Part shown: piece by piece, positions 9,004 through 27,333 of the stretch
Layout of the letters: each line of letters opens with the position of its first letter
How positions within the stretch are numbered: position 1 is the first letter of the stretch
Source: Paeniglutamicibacter psychrophenolicus
GTDB lineage: Bacteria; Actinomycetota; Actinomycetes; Actinomycetales; Micrococcaceae
Length of the DNA: 64,000 nt
Assembly: GCF_017876575.1 (NCBI RefSeq)
Contig: NZ_JAGIOE010000001.1
Span: 496,001-560,000, forward strand
Direction of reading: 5' to 3'
Notes under the pieces: model-generated
Databases searched by the model: none
Seen by the model: the letters and a program-made list of their open reading frames with translations, nothing else
What the model was told of the DNA's origin: nothing
Position numbers and translations under genes: made by a program

Positions 9004-9398
9004 TGTGGTCCTATTCCATTCATCCATACGCATGCAGTTGCCGCCGCCGCGAATCTGCCACCTCACGAGCCAGTTGCTGGCGCTGGATCCACTGAGGCAA
9101 AGACACGGGCTGCGACGCGAAGCGTGTTCTACGTCTCAAGGATTCACTTTACGCGTCTGAAACAAGAATTTGACATAATTTTGCGTGGTTATTCCGCTGG
9201 TGAAACAGGCCGCGGGATGAGCTTATGCGGAACCGTCAATGGCGCCCATTCAATTCACCGAGCACTCTGGGGAAATTTTCTCAAGGAGCAATTGGGGCCA
9301 AGCGCTGCTCCCGGGCCAATGGTCCTGGCTTCACTCATTGGGGGACAGCTGCACGGTGGACGTTAGCAGTTATCCACAGAAGCTGTGCATAACTTTTC
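9004..9398. other. Intergenic region with M13 promoter side and DnaA-box pair
   Basis: About 395 bases lie between the M13 gene start and the left edge of the first rRNA repeat. I see no convincing gene; the 80-residue frame at 9124-9366 resembles nothing and lacks a ribosome-binding site. The interval should hold the leftward M13 promoter, which I cannot assign with confidence. Two inverted DnaA-box sequences lie at its right end. Confidence 0.5.
9370..9392. promoter_or_regulatory. Inverted pair of DnaA-box sequences
   Basis: TTATCCACA at 9370-9378 matches the DnaA-box consensus exactly. TTATGCACA on the opposite strand at 9384-9392 fits the relaxed consensus TTATNCACA. The two face each other with a 5-base spacer and end six bases before the start of the first rRNA direct repeat. 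There is no dnaA, dnaN or AT-rich unwinding element nearby. DnaA binding is inferred from the consensus only. Confidence 0.45.
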
Positions 9399-9463
9399 GT
9401 CGGGTGGCCCGGTGCCTATCGTTGCGCGTGGTGCCGGCCGCCGGGGCGGGTGGTTAACGGGGT

Positions 9464-9539
9464 GCGGCCCCCGGCGGGTGCCGGGGGCCGCAACGGGCGT
9501 TAAGCATCGGAACCCCCGGGCCAGGGGCCTGGGGGTTCC
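9464..9539 (-). terminator. rRNA operon A terminator, two hairpins
   Basis: Just downstream of 5S on the minus strand are two strong stems: GGAACCCCC/GGGGGTTCC (9509-9517 with 9531-9539), then a perfect 12-bp stem (9464-9475 with 9480-9491) closed by a very short loop. Paired terminators are common after rRNA operons. No long T-run follows. Confidence 0.65.
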
Positions 9540-9548
9540 GGGACAAGT

Positions 9549-9667
9549 TGTCCGGCGGTGACCTACTCTCCCACACCCTCCCGAGTGCAGTACCATCGGC
9601 GCGGTGGGTCTTAGCTTCCGGGTTCGGTATGGGACCGGGCGTTTCCCCCACGCTATGACCGCCGTAA
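9549..9667 (-). rRNA. rrf: 5S ribosomal RNA, operon A
   Basis: A 119-base sequence reads as an actinobacterial 5S rRNA on the minus strand. The ends GTTACGGCGG and CCGCCGGAC pair to form helix I, and the segment CCGAACCCGGAAG is the conserved core. It is the last gene of the operon, about 175 bases after 23S. Ends are estimated from helix I. Confidence 0.93.
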
Positions 9668-9841
9668 CCTTCTCAACCGCATCCCCGGCTCCGGTGAAGG
9701 GCAGGGGTGGGTAAAATTGGGGTACGACCACAATAGTGGTTGTTGTTGTTGTGGTTCCGCGAAAACAAGGGGTTGTTGTTTCGGGACCGCATAGTGGACG
9801 CAGCGTATCTTGCCACACGCAAGGTGTGGTGTTTGTGGTTG

Positions 9842-15067
<5,226 letters not shown>

Positions 15068-15312
15068 AAAAAATACAGACACAACCAACACGACCCTGGA
15101 AAAAGGGTTGCGGGTTGCACCAAGTAAAAAAATCCCGGCAAATTGCCCCAGGCATCCACACGGGGGTGCGGACCCTGAAACCATTCACCAATAAAATAAA
15201 TAAATTGGTATCAACAAATTTGGCACACTATTGAGTTCTCAAACAACAGACGCTTCCAACTTCCACGACCCGGACTGACGTTTCCTGCCGGCGCTTCGCT
15301 CTGGAGCAACTT
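15068..15312 (-). other. rRNA operon A leader
   Basis: This is the leader between the presumed transcription start near 15310 and 16S. It is the same as the leader of operon B. It contains the GAGAACTCAATAGTGTGCC segment (about 15222-15243, minus strand) that is widely conserved in actinobacterial rRNA leaders and linked to antitermination and processing. Several short A/T-rich runs flank GC-rich stems near the 16S 5' end. Confidence 0.6.
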
Positions 15313-15316
15313 GTCT

Positions 15317-15345
15317 ACCTTACCCCACCGCGTGTCCCGACGCAA
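15317..15345 (-). promoter_or_regulatory. Core promoter of rRNA operon A, proximal
   Basis: On the minus strand TTGCGT (15340-15345) and TAAGGT (15317-15322) are separated by 17 bases. The start would fall about 7 bases further, at the first bases shared with operon B. Operon B has a promoter at exactly the same place with the same spacing but different sequence, which supports the call. Confidence 0.65.
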
Positions 15346-15509
15346 ATCCACCGTTTCCGGCCCGATCTGGTCTAACATGCGGTTCCCGCCGTCGTTTCCG
15401 GCGCACAAGGCAACCGGGAAACATTGGGTGGGGGTTTTGGTAGAGATTTCGGTCGCCCGGCGATTCCTCCAGCGGCTTTCCCGCTGTGTCCCTCGCGGCG
15501 ACTTAGAAA

Positions 15510-15538
15510 ACTATACACACCATTTCCCACCACCGCAA
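15510..15538 (-). promoter_or_regulatory. Second upstream promoter of rRNA operon A
   Basis: TTGCGG (15533-15538) and TATAGT (15510-15515) on the minus strand are 17 bases apart. This is a close match to the main sigma-factor promoter, about 195 bases upstream of the proximal one. Multiple promoters are normal for rRNA operons. Confidence 0.55.
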
Positions 15539-16972
15539 ATCGGCGGTTACCACCACTTACTGCTCCAAGAACCCATACAAACAAAGGGAAGGAGTCACCA
15601 TCGTTGGGCCGCATGAGGCCAATTGGCGGAAACAGCAATAAGTGATCCGCGCCATGCCGCCATCCCCGTATTCAAGCGCAGGCAGACTGCACGATTCAGG
15701 ACGATAGGTAGCTCAGGAGAGTTTCATTCAGCTACAGCAGGAATTCCTTGAGCAACAGACTGAACAGGGCCCAGGCAGAAAAGTCCCCCACCCTTTGTTG
15801 GGTTGTCCACGAGCTTTGGGAGCCACCCGGTACATCGGTTCCTCGAAATCAGCAACGGTCCTCCAGCTCGGATCCGAACCCCGCGCCGATCCAGCAATGC
15901 AAGCACGAGAGCATTGAAGTCGTAGATGCCTGCCAGCCTGGTCTTCACGTCGGTCGTAGACTACCGGGGATGGCGATCGGGATCCCACGAGCCTACTATT
16001 CCCAGAACATGCCACGGGCAGCCCATACCGGTTTCAAGTTCGCCCACACAGTCTTCGGTACACGCCATACGCGCATCCGGCATTTGCTCTAGGTTGTGAC
16101 GGAGTTCGATTGGCTCACTGCGGGCTAACTACACCGCGTTGGCGCCGAGCTCGAGCACTTTTCCAGAGCAAGCGTTGGGCCGCCTCTCCGACGCCGAGGC
16201 GATCCCTCATACGTTCCTGGCCACGGAGTTCCGGTAATAAGGGAGTCCGACGCCAAAAGCAATGACTCCACAGCTGCTTTGCTGCAATTCTCAACCGGAT
16301 TGACGGGCCGCCGCATAGATAGCGATTCGACAGCTGACGGAGAATTTACACCGAGAGTGCCCGGTAGCTACCACGCAGACATCCTGCCACCGCCAGGACT
16401 GAAGTAGAGCTTTGCCGCTCCCTGTTCCCAAGGACTCCCCCAGTGGTGACTAGGCTGTCGGGAATTCAAAGGCGAAATGGCCATGCCGACAGTCTTGGCT
16501 ATGGATGCGGGCACCCGCTACGGGGCCGATCCACAATCCTCTCGGTTGTTGTCGACTGCGGCCTGAATATCTGACGTGATTGCGCTTTGCCGTGCTCTGA
16601 AACGGGCGTCACGATGATGACGACACCGACGATTGTTGCCACGTACGCGGCAGCATTGCCGACGATTGCGACACAATGACGACCAAACCCACCCAATCCT
16701 TCGGCATCCAAGGCTGCGCCGCCATCGTCAACCAACGCGCTCGGTAAAAGCAAACACTCCACGTCCAAGCAGTCACGTCATTCCGAGTGATCAGTCCCTA
16801 TACGGTCTGGGTAAATCCGGGCCAGCGCGGGATGCAGAAGATCTGGAAGCAGAGTGCCGCGGCCTGACGCTGGTACGCGCAGGGTTGTCTGAATGTGGTC
16901 ATCAGGAGATGCCCACATGCGGCCAAGCTGAGCCCATTTATGGCCACATGCCAGTGGTTGAATATCCGGAGG
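15539..16972. other. Gene-poor spacer between the rRNA operons, right-hand rRNA A flank
   Basis: I find no recognisable gene in about 1.4 kb. Short open frames on both strands (for example 15748-16092 plus and 16499-16768 minus) lack family resemblance and convincing ribosome-binding sites. Base composition is less GC-rich than the core genes. The interval may hold decayed sequence. No tRNA was seen. Confidence 0.5.
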
Positions 16973-17603
16973 TTTGAGAGCCACCGGATATTGCCTGTCA
17001 GTGCCACCAATATCGCCGTTGAGAGCCAGTACCACCCCGGGCGGGGGGAGCCACCGGACTCCAACGGATCCTTCCAGAGCTGAACGGCACCGATCTTCTC
17101 GCGCAAGTTGTACCTTCCGGTTTCCCTTCAGATGGCGTTGTGAGTGATCCGGCTCATGTTCGCTTCGGCGTCGCCGCCGAAGCCCAGCCGATGGCGGCAG
17201 TCATTCTATGGAAACTGCCTGCAGAACATCGGCGAGGTCGAGCCGCATCAGCGTTCCCAAGACTCGATCCGCTTGCAGAGATGCTTCCCGGTAGCGCTCT
17301 TCGGCAACAGCCCGCCGATCGTCGGCAGAATGGAGTCCGCAGTGCACTTCCAGAGCTTCGCGGTGCCCAGTAGCCTGTTGTGCTGACCAGTCGGGAGAAT
17401 CGGTCGAGGCCGGGCCGACTCACGTCGTGGGGCCAGCCACAAGCCGACGGCAAAGTGGTACCCCTGGAGAATATTACTGTCTTCCCGGGATGGTCCCCAC
17501 ACGCGATACTGACGGCTCTCAAAGGGGCTAGTGGCGGCCCTGAAGGACAATGCTCGCGTTTTGGCGGGGTGGCTCTGAACGGCAATATTGGTGGCTCTCA
17601 AAG
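16973..17603. mobile_element. IS21-like element relic, both ends present, no transposase genes
   Basis: The left end (from 16973) and right end (to about 17603) form inverted repeats. Each end starts TTTGAGAGCCACC reading inward and contains a second internal copy of the repeat. The inner copies, 17003-17028 and 17570-17595, match at 24 of 26 bases when inverted. Multiple terminal repeats of this kind are typical of IS21-family elements, and I recall closely similar ends on actinobacterial IS21-type elements. Only about 0.54 kb lies between the inner repeats, and no IstA or IstB sequence is recognisable, so it is a deleted or non-autonomous derivative. Confidence 0.6.
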
Positions 17604-18173
17604 AGTCAAATATTCCCTAATGGTCATCCGCGTGTGCACCATTCGCTGTCAACGGGTGGAATGCGTTCGGGTAAAAGGCATCCACGCACTGCGTTGAATC
17701 GTCGCCAACAAGGGTTGTGCCTGGTCAGGGCCGGGCACAAGTCAGCGCCGGCACGTGCCGGCTTGGATTCGTTGCCATTACGGGGAAGGACCGGTTTGTC
17801 GAGACGCACCGGTCATGTTGGTCTACTTCCGTGCCGATGGCCGATGGGGAACAGACTCGTAGCTGGATTCCACATGTCCCGGGCGGAAATCCACTACCCA
17901 TGTGCCAGTGTCCTCGAGCGTTTGGGCAAGCCTCTGGCGGGCAACCCTCGTAGCCATGCATAGCAAATACTATGACTTGATGATTTTCGACAGAGGGCAC
18001 TTTCCCATGGCCGCCAACAACTCTGTCCTGCGGTGATCGGTTTGACCTGGGCGTTCAGTCCGGTTCTGCCGAAGGTCACATCCGACCTCCGCGGATGCGA
18101 AGCATCACGGTGCCGTTGGGATGTGCTTGCGGAGGGTCAGTCTCTTGGCACAAAATCCGGCCGCGATCTGATT
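17604..18173. other. Gene-poor spacer, rRNA B side
   Basis: About 570 bases lie between the IS relic and the short repeats at the edge of operon B. No gene is recognised. Open frames here (for example 17725-18000 minus) have no family resemblance. Confidence 0.45.
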
Positions 18174-18247
18174 GCGCGTGGGGCGGTCGGGTGGCCCGGT
18201 GCCTATCGTTGCGCGTGGGGCGGTCGGGTGGCCCGGTGCCTATCGTT
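18174..18247. repeat. Two tandem 37-bp units at the left edge of repeat copy B
   Basis: A 37-base unit occurs twice in a row (18174-18210 and 18211-18247), followed by the beginning of a third that changes after GCGCGTGG. The unit contains the first bases of the large direct repeat, so the edge of copy B has been locally reiterated. Copy A has only a single partial unit starting at 9399. Confidence 0.9.
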
Positions 18248-18287
18248 GCGCGTGGTGCCGGCCGCCGGGGCGGGTGGTTAACGGGGT

Positions 18288-18363
18288 GCGGCCCCCGGCG
18301 GGTGCCGGGGGCCGCAACGGGCGTTAAGCATCGGAACCCCCGGGCCAGGGGCCTGGGGGTTCC
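18288..18363 (-). terminator. rRNA operon B terminator, two hairpins
   Basis: The same pair of strong stems as after operon A, at an offset of 8824 bases, directly downstream of the 5S gene. Confidence 0.65.
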
Positions 18364-18372
18364 GGGACAAGT

Positions 18373-18491
18373 TGTCCGGCGGTGACCTACTCTCCCACAC
18401 CCTCCCGAGTGCAGTACCATCGGCGCGGTGGGTCTTAGCTTCCGGGTTCGGTATGGGACCGGGCGTTTCCCCCACGCTATGACCGCCGTAA
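18373..18491 (-). rRNA. rrf: 5S ribosomal RNA, operon B
   Basis: A 119-base 5S gene that I see as identical to copy A, with helix I formed by its ends. It is the last gene of operon B. Ends are estimated from the paired termini. Confidence 0.93.
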
Positions 18492-18668
18492 CCTTCTCAA
18501 CCGCATCCCCGGCTCCGGTGAAGGGCAGGGGGGGTGGGTAAAATTGGGGTACGACCACAATAGTGGTTGTTGTTGTTGTGGTTCCGCGAAAACAAGGGGT
18601 TGTTGTTTCGGGACCGCATAGTGGACGCAGCGTATCTTGCCACACGCAAGGTGTGGTGTTTGTGGTTG

Positions 18669-23877
<5,209 letters not shown>

Positions 23878-24122
23878 AAAAAATACAGACACAACCAACA
23901 CGACCCTGGAAAAAGGGTTGCGGGTTGCACCAAGTAAAAAAATCCCGGCAAATTGCCCCAGGCATCCACACGGGGGTGCGGACCCTGAAACCATTCACCA
24001 ATAAAATAAATAAATTGGTATCAACAAATTTGGCACACTATTGAGTTCTCAAACAACAGACGCTTCCAACTTCCACGACCCGGACTGACGTTTCCTGCCG
24101 GCGCTTCGCTCTGGAGCAACTT
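23878..24122 (-). other. rRNA operon B leader
   Basis: Same sequence as the operon A leader, including the conserved GAGAACTCAATAGTGTGCC segment. The match to operon A ends at 24122, at the presumed transcription start. Confidence 0.6.
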
Positions 24123-24126
24123 TTCA

Positions 24127-24155
24127 AGCTTAGTCCCATTCAAACCCGGAGTCAA
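24127..24155 (-). promoter_or_regulatory. Core promoter of rRNA operon B, proximal
   Basis: On the minus strand TTGACT (24150-24155) and TAAGCT (24127-24132) are 17 bases apart, with the start expected near 24120. Position and spacing match the operon A promoter exactly, while the bases differ. The -35 is nearer to consensus than that of operon A. Confidence 0.7.
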
Positions 24156-24246
24156 ATCGACTTCCGGAATTCATTTGGAATTCTTCGCATCCGCCTTCCG
24201 CGGCTCTCCCTTTCGGGCTAAGCTGCGGGGCTCGGTGCGAGAAACA

Positions 24247-24276
24247 ACTCTACGCGCAACCCGCCCGAATGTCCAA
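24247..24276 (-). promoter_or_regulatory. Possible second promoter of rRNA operon B
   Basis: TTGGAC (24271-24276) and TAGAGT (24247-24252) on the minus strand are 18 bases apart, about 125 bases upstream of the proximal promoter. The match is moderate. The interval 24123-24377 holds no gene. Confidence 0.4.
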
Positions 24277-24377
24277 ACGGGCCCCTCCTGCACCGTCCAG
24301 GCACCTGGATCCGCGGAAACACGGGGGCGATTCCGGGTTTTGACTCGAGAATCCCCGCAATCCGCCAATATCGGCCT

Positions 24378-25445
24378 ATGAGCGCTGCATCACAACAACC
24401 ACGCTGCATCAGTCCTAGACTGAAAAACATGCCTGAACTTCCAGAGAACACAGCCGTCAGCATTCACCCCGCCAAGAAATTGCAGCAGGTTCTTGGTTAT
24501 GCCGAACCCATCTTCAATGCCTCCATGGCCGGGGCTGCCGGCGGCGCACTGGCCGCAGCAGTGTCGGCAGCGGGTGGTTTTGGCATGTTGGGCATTGGCG
24601 GAAACACCACCAAGGAGTGGATCGACGGCGAGGCAGCAATTGCGGCTTCTTCCGGTCGCCCCTGGGGAGCCGGTCTGATGGCCTGGGTCTTGGACAAGAA
24701 CCTCGATCCCTTGGAACAGGTCCTGGAACACGGTCCATCCTTCGTCTGCATCAGCTTCGGCGAACCGGGCCCTGCTGCTGCATTGGTCCATGAATCCGGA
24801 GCATTGACCGGGATGCAGGTAGGCAATGCAGCCGAACTCTCCCGCGCACTCGAAGACGACATCGATGTAGTGATCTGCCGCGGGAACGAGGGCGGGGGCC
24901 ACGGCCGGAACGAAGTCTCCACGCTCCCCCTGCTGCAACTGGCCCTGGAAAAGACCAACAAGCCGGTGATCGCAGCGGGGGGACTGGCAACGTCCGCCGG
25001 GGTGGCGGCCGTCCTGGGCGCAGGGGCTTCGGCGGCCTGGATCGGCACGCGCTTTGCCGCGGCCACGGAATCGATGAGCCACCGGAACATCAAGGATGCA
25101 ATCGGGGCCGCCGGCATCGATGACACCATCTATACGCGGGCCTTTGACATCGCCCAGAGAATCGACTGGCCGGTGGAATACGGCGGCAGGGCCCTGCGCA
25201 ACGACTTCAGCGACAACTGGGCCGAAGACCTCGAGGCGCTCGGCGCCACGGTCGACGCAAGCGACGCGCTGACCGACTCGATCAACGAAGCCCGGGCGAA
25301 GGCAGACCCTTCTTTGGCTCCGGTCTATGCCGGTCAATCCGCAGGACTCTCCGCCGCCGGCCAAAGCGCCGCGGAGATCGTCGCGGACCTGGCCCGCTTC
25401 CGCTCGGTACTGCAGCAGGCTGCCCAACGCTGGGAATTCGCCTAG
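24378..25445 (+). CDS. Nitronate monooxygenase-like flavoprotein
   Basis: This 355-residue TIM-barrel flavoprotein belongs to the nitronate monooxygenase / 2-nitropropane dioxygenase family, which oxidises alkyl nitronates with FMN. EGGGH at residues 171-175 corresponds to the catalytic-histidine loop, AAGGLAT near 199-205 and a downstream G-T to the FMN phosphate site. Two starts are possible: ATG at 24378, and ATG at 24429 (MPELPENT), which has TAGACT seven bases upstream and would be leaderless. Neither has a clear Shine-Dalgarno. The gene is divergent from rRNA operon B and convergent with panC. The true substrate is unknown, since many family members are enoyl reductases or have undefined roles. 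Confidence 0.85.
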   Translation: MSAASQQPRCISPRLKNMPELPENTAVSIHPAKKLQQVLGYAEPIFNASMAGAAGGALAAAVSAAGGFGMLGIGGNTTKEWIDGEAAIAASSGRPWGAGLMAWVLDKNLDPLEQVLEHGPSFVCISFGEPGPAAALVHESGALTGMQVGNAAELSRALEDDIDVVICRGNEGGGHGRNEVSTLPLLQLALEKTNKPVIAAGGLATSAGVAAVLGAGASAAWIGTRFAAATESMSHRNIKDAIGAAGIDDTIYTRAFDIAQRIDWPVEYGGRALRNDFSDNWAEDLEALGATVDASDALTDSINEARAKADPSLAPVYAGQSAGLSAAGQSAAEIVADLARFRSVLQQAAQRWEFA

Positions 25446-25464
25446 CCCGCACGTTTCCTGGTGC

Positions 25465-26403
25465 TCAGTAGCCCAGTGACATGTTGTCGATCAGCCGTAC
25501 CTTGCCGACCTTCGCCGCAACCAGCAGCAGGCCCTCGCCGGTGAACGGGGTGTCCTGGCAGTTGAAGGCCAGCTCCTGCAAGGTGCGCGGGTCAACAAGT
25601 TCGAAGTAGTCCAGCTCCACCAGCGGTTCCATCTCGAAGAGCCCCGCGGCGTCCTCCAGGTACAGCGGTTCATGGCGGTCGGCCCGCCCCTTGACCAGGT
25701 TCAGTGCCCGGTGGATCACCAGTGCGGCCTTCGCTTGCTCCTTGGTGAGGAACTGGTTCCTGCTGGACAGCGCCAGTCCCTCTGCGCTGCGGATGATCGG
25801 CACCGAGCGGATCTCGACCGGATAGTTCAGGTCCGCCACCATGCGGTTGATCAGCACCAGCTGCTGGGCGTCCTTCTGTCCGAAGTAGGCACGGTAGGCA
25901 ACGGGGACCCCCAACGAAGCCGGCGGCATACAGAAGTGAAGCAGCTTGGCAACCACCGCAAGCATCCCGTCAAAGTGCCCGGGACGCGAGGCGCCCTCGA
26001 ACTTCTCGCCCAGGGCCCCGGAATCGAGCTTGACCAGCGGACGGCCGTCGGGATAGACCGTCGACACCTCGGGGGCAAAGACGATGTCGGCCCCGGCACG
26101 CGCCAGGATCTCGATGTCGGCGTCCAGGGTGCGCGGGTAGCGCTCGAAGTCGGCCCGGTCATTGAACTGCAATTCGTTGACGAAGATGCTGACCACCAGC
26201 ACGTCGTTTTGCTCCCGGGCGGTGGACACCAGCGATTCGTGCCCCGAATGCAGGGCCCCCATGGTGGGCACCAGCCCGAGGGCCGCCGGGCTGTTTCCCG
26301 GCGCCAGCCCCTCGAGCGCCTGGACAATGGCCGTCGAGAGCTCGGCGGCGGTACGAACGATGCGGAGGGCGCGGCTGGCGGAATTTGCTGGTGTGCTCAC
26401 CAT
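25465..26403 (-). CDS. panC: Pantothenate synthetase
   Basis: PanC joins pantoate and beta-alanine with ATP to make pantothenate, the precursor of coenzyme A. The 312-residue protein has the nucleotide-binding [10 protein letters not shown] at residues 46-55 (the HIGH-like motif), [10 protein letters not shown], and the SSRN segment of the second signature. An oddity is FVNELQF at 74-80, where most PanC proteins have Pro in place of Glu. Length is slightly above the usual 280-310 because of an N-terminal extension. It is the last gene of the ftsH-fol-panC cluster, 42 bases after the DUF2520 gene. No panB or panD is in the window. Confidence 0.95.
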   Translation of the reverse strand: MVSTPANSASRALRIVRTAAELSTAIVQALEGLAPGNSPAALGLVPTMGALHSGHESLVSTAREQNDVLVVSIFVNELQFNDRADFERYPRTLDADIEILARAGADIVFAPEVSTVYPDGRPLVKLDSGALGEKFEGASRPGHFDGMLAVVAKLLHFCMPPASLGVPVAYRAYFGQKDAQQLVLINRMVADLNYPVEIRSVPIIRSAEGLALSSRNQFLTKEQAKAALVIHRALNLVKGRADRHEPLYLEDAAGLFEMEPLVELDYFELVDPRTLQELAFNCQDTPFTGEGLLLVAAKVGKVRLIDNMSLGY

Positions 26404-26445
26404 CCCAGCTTAGCTTTGGGACGTCGCGGGAGGTGGCCGTCGGTC

Positions 26446-27333
26446 CTATTTTCCCAGCGCGGCCAGGATCCCTTCGAGGGTTTGGCTGCTGATCAGGCCG
26501 CGGGCGTGTGCGCGCAGCGCGGTTGCCCGGCTCATCGCCAGATAGCCCTCCCGGGTGTCCTCGGTGATCGAGGGGTCCGAGAGCGCGGCGCGGTGCGCGG
26601 CAATGGTGTGCACATCCCCGCGGGCCACCGGCCCGGTCAGGGCGCCTTCCCCGGAGGCCAACGCATTCTCCAGCGAGGCGCGCATGAGCGCAGAAAGCAT
26701 CCGCTCGGGTTGCTCGACGCCGATGCCGGCCAGGATTCCAGCCGATTGCCCGGCCACGGTCACCAGGTGGTTCGAGGCGTGGGACAGGGCGGCATGGTAT
26801 TTCACCCGGTCTTCCTCGGCGATCACCACCGGCTCTCCGCCCATTTCCACCACGAGCGCCTGGGCGATGGGCAGGACCATGTTCGATGCGCTGACCCCGA
26901 AGACGCAGTCGGCCAGCCGATCCAGGTCCATGCTCATCCCGGTGAAGGTCATGGCCGGGTGCACGGCAAGCCCGATGGCGCCGACCGCCGTGGCCGGGGC
27001 CAGGACCTCGGTTCCGTAGCGCCCGGCGGTGTGCAGCACCAGCTGTCCGGCCTGCCAGTGCCCGGCCGCGGCCAGCCCGGAGACCAAATCCGCCAGCGCG
27101 TCGTCGGGAACCGCCAGGATGACCAGTTCGGCACGGCGCAGGATCTCCGGGATCTGCAGCACCGGAACGCCGGGCAGCAGCATTTCGGCGCGCTCGAGCG
27201 AGGCGTCGGAGACCGCATGGACGCCAACGATCTGGTGCTCCGCTGCACGCAGCGCGGCACCGAGCACGGCGCCGACCTTCCCCGCGCCGATGACCCCAAC
27301 CCCCAGCCGTCCCGGCTTGCCCGTGCTTCTCAT
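26446..27333 (-). CDS. Rossmann-fold protein with DUF2520 domain
   Basis: This 295-residue protein has an N-terminal Rossmann fold (GVIGAGKVGAVLG near residues 11-23), a central IGLAVHPAMTFTG segment and an all-helical C-terminal DUF2520 domain. The layout is like 6-phosphogluconate-dehydrogenase-type NAD(P) oxidoreductases. It is the counterpart of M. tuberculosis Rv3603c, which also lies beside panC. The ATG overlaps the upstream stop by 4 bases (ATGA). No reaction is established. Its position suggests a role in pantothenate supply, for example a ketopantoate-reductase-like step, but that is only inference. Confidence 0.88.
   Translation of the reverse strand: MRSTGKPGRLGVGVIGAGKVGAVLGAALRAAEHQIVGVHAVSDASLERAEMLLPGVPVLQIPEILRRAELVILAVPDDALADLVSGLAAAGHWQAGQLVLHTAGRYGTEVLAPATAVGAIGLAVHPAMTFTGMSMDLDRLADCVFGVSASNMVLPIAQALVVEMGGEPVVIAEEDRVKYHAALSHASNHLVTVAGQSAGILAGIGVEQPERMLSALMRASLENALASGEGALTGPVARGDVHTIAAHRAALSDPSITEDTREGYLAMSRATALRAHARGLISSQTLEGILAALGK

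Noticed and set aside
9124-9366. 80-codon frame between the M13 gene and operon A
   Set aside because: No ribosome-binding site, no resemblance, and composition is like its non-coding surroundings.
9370-9392. Replication origin
   Set aside because: Only two boxes, no dnaA/dnaN genes and no AT-rich unwinding region; kept only as a possible DnaA site.
17154-17585. 143-codon frame inside the IS21-like relic as a transposase
   Set aside because: The translation has no DDE, HTH or ATPase features of IstA or IstB.
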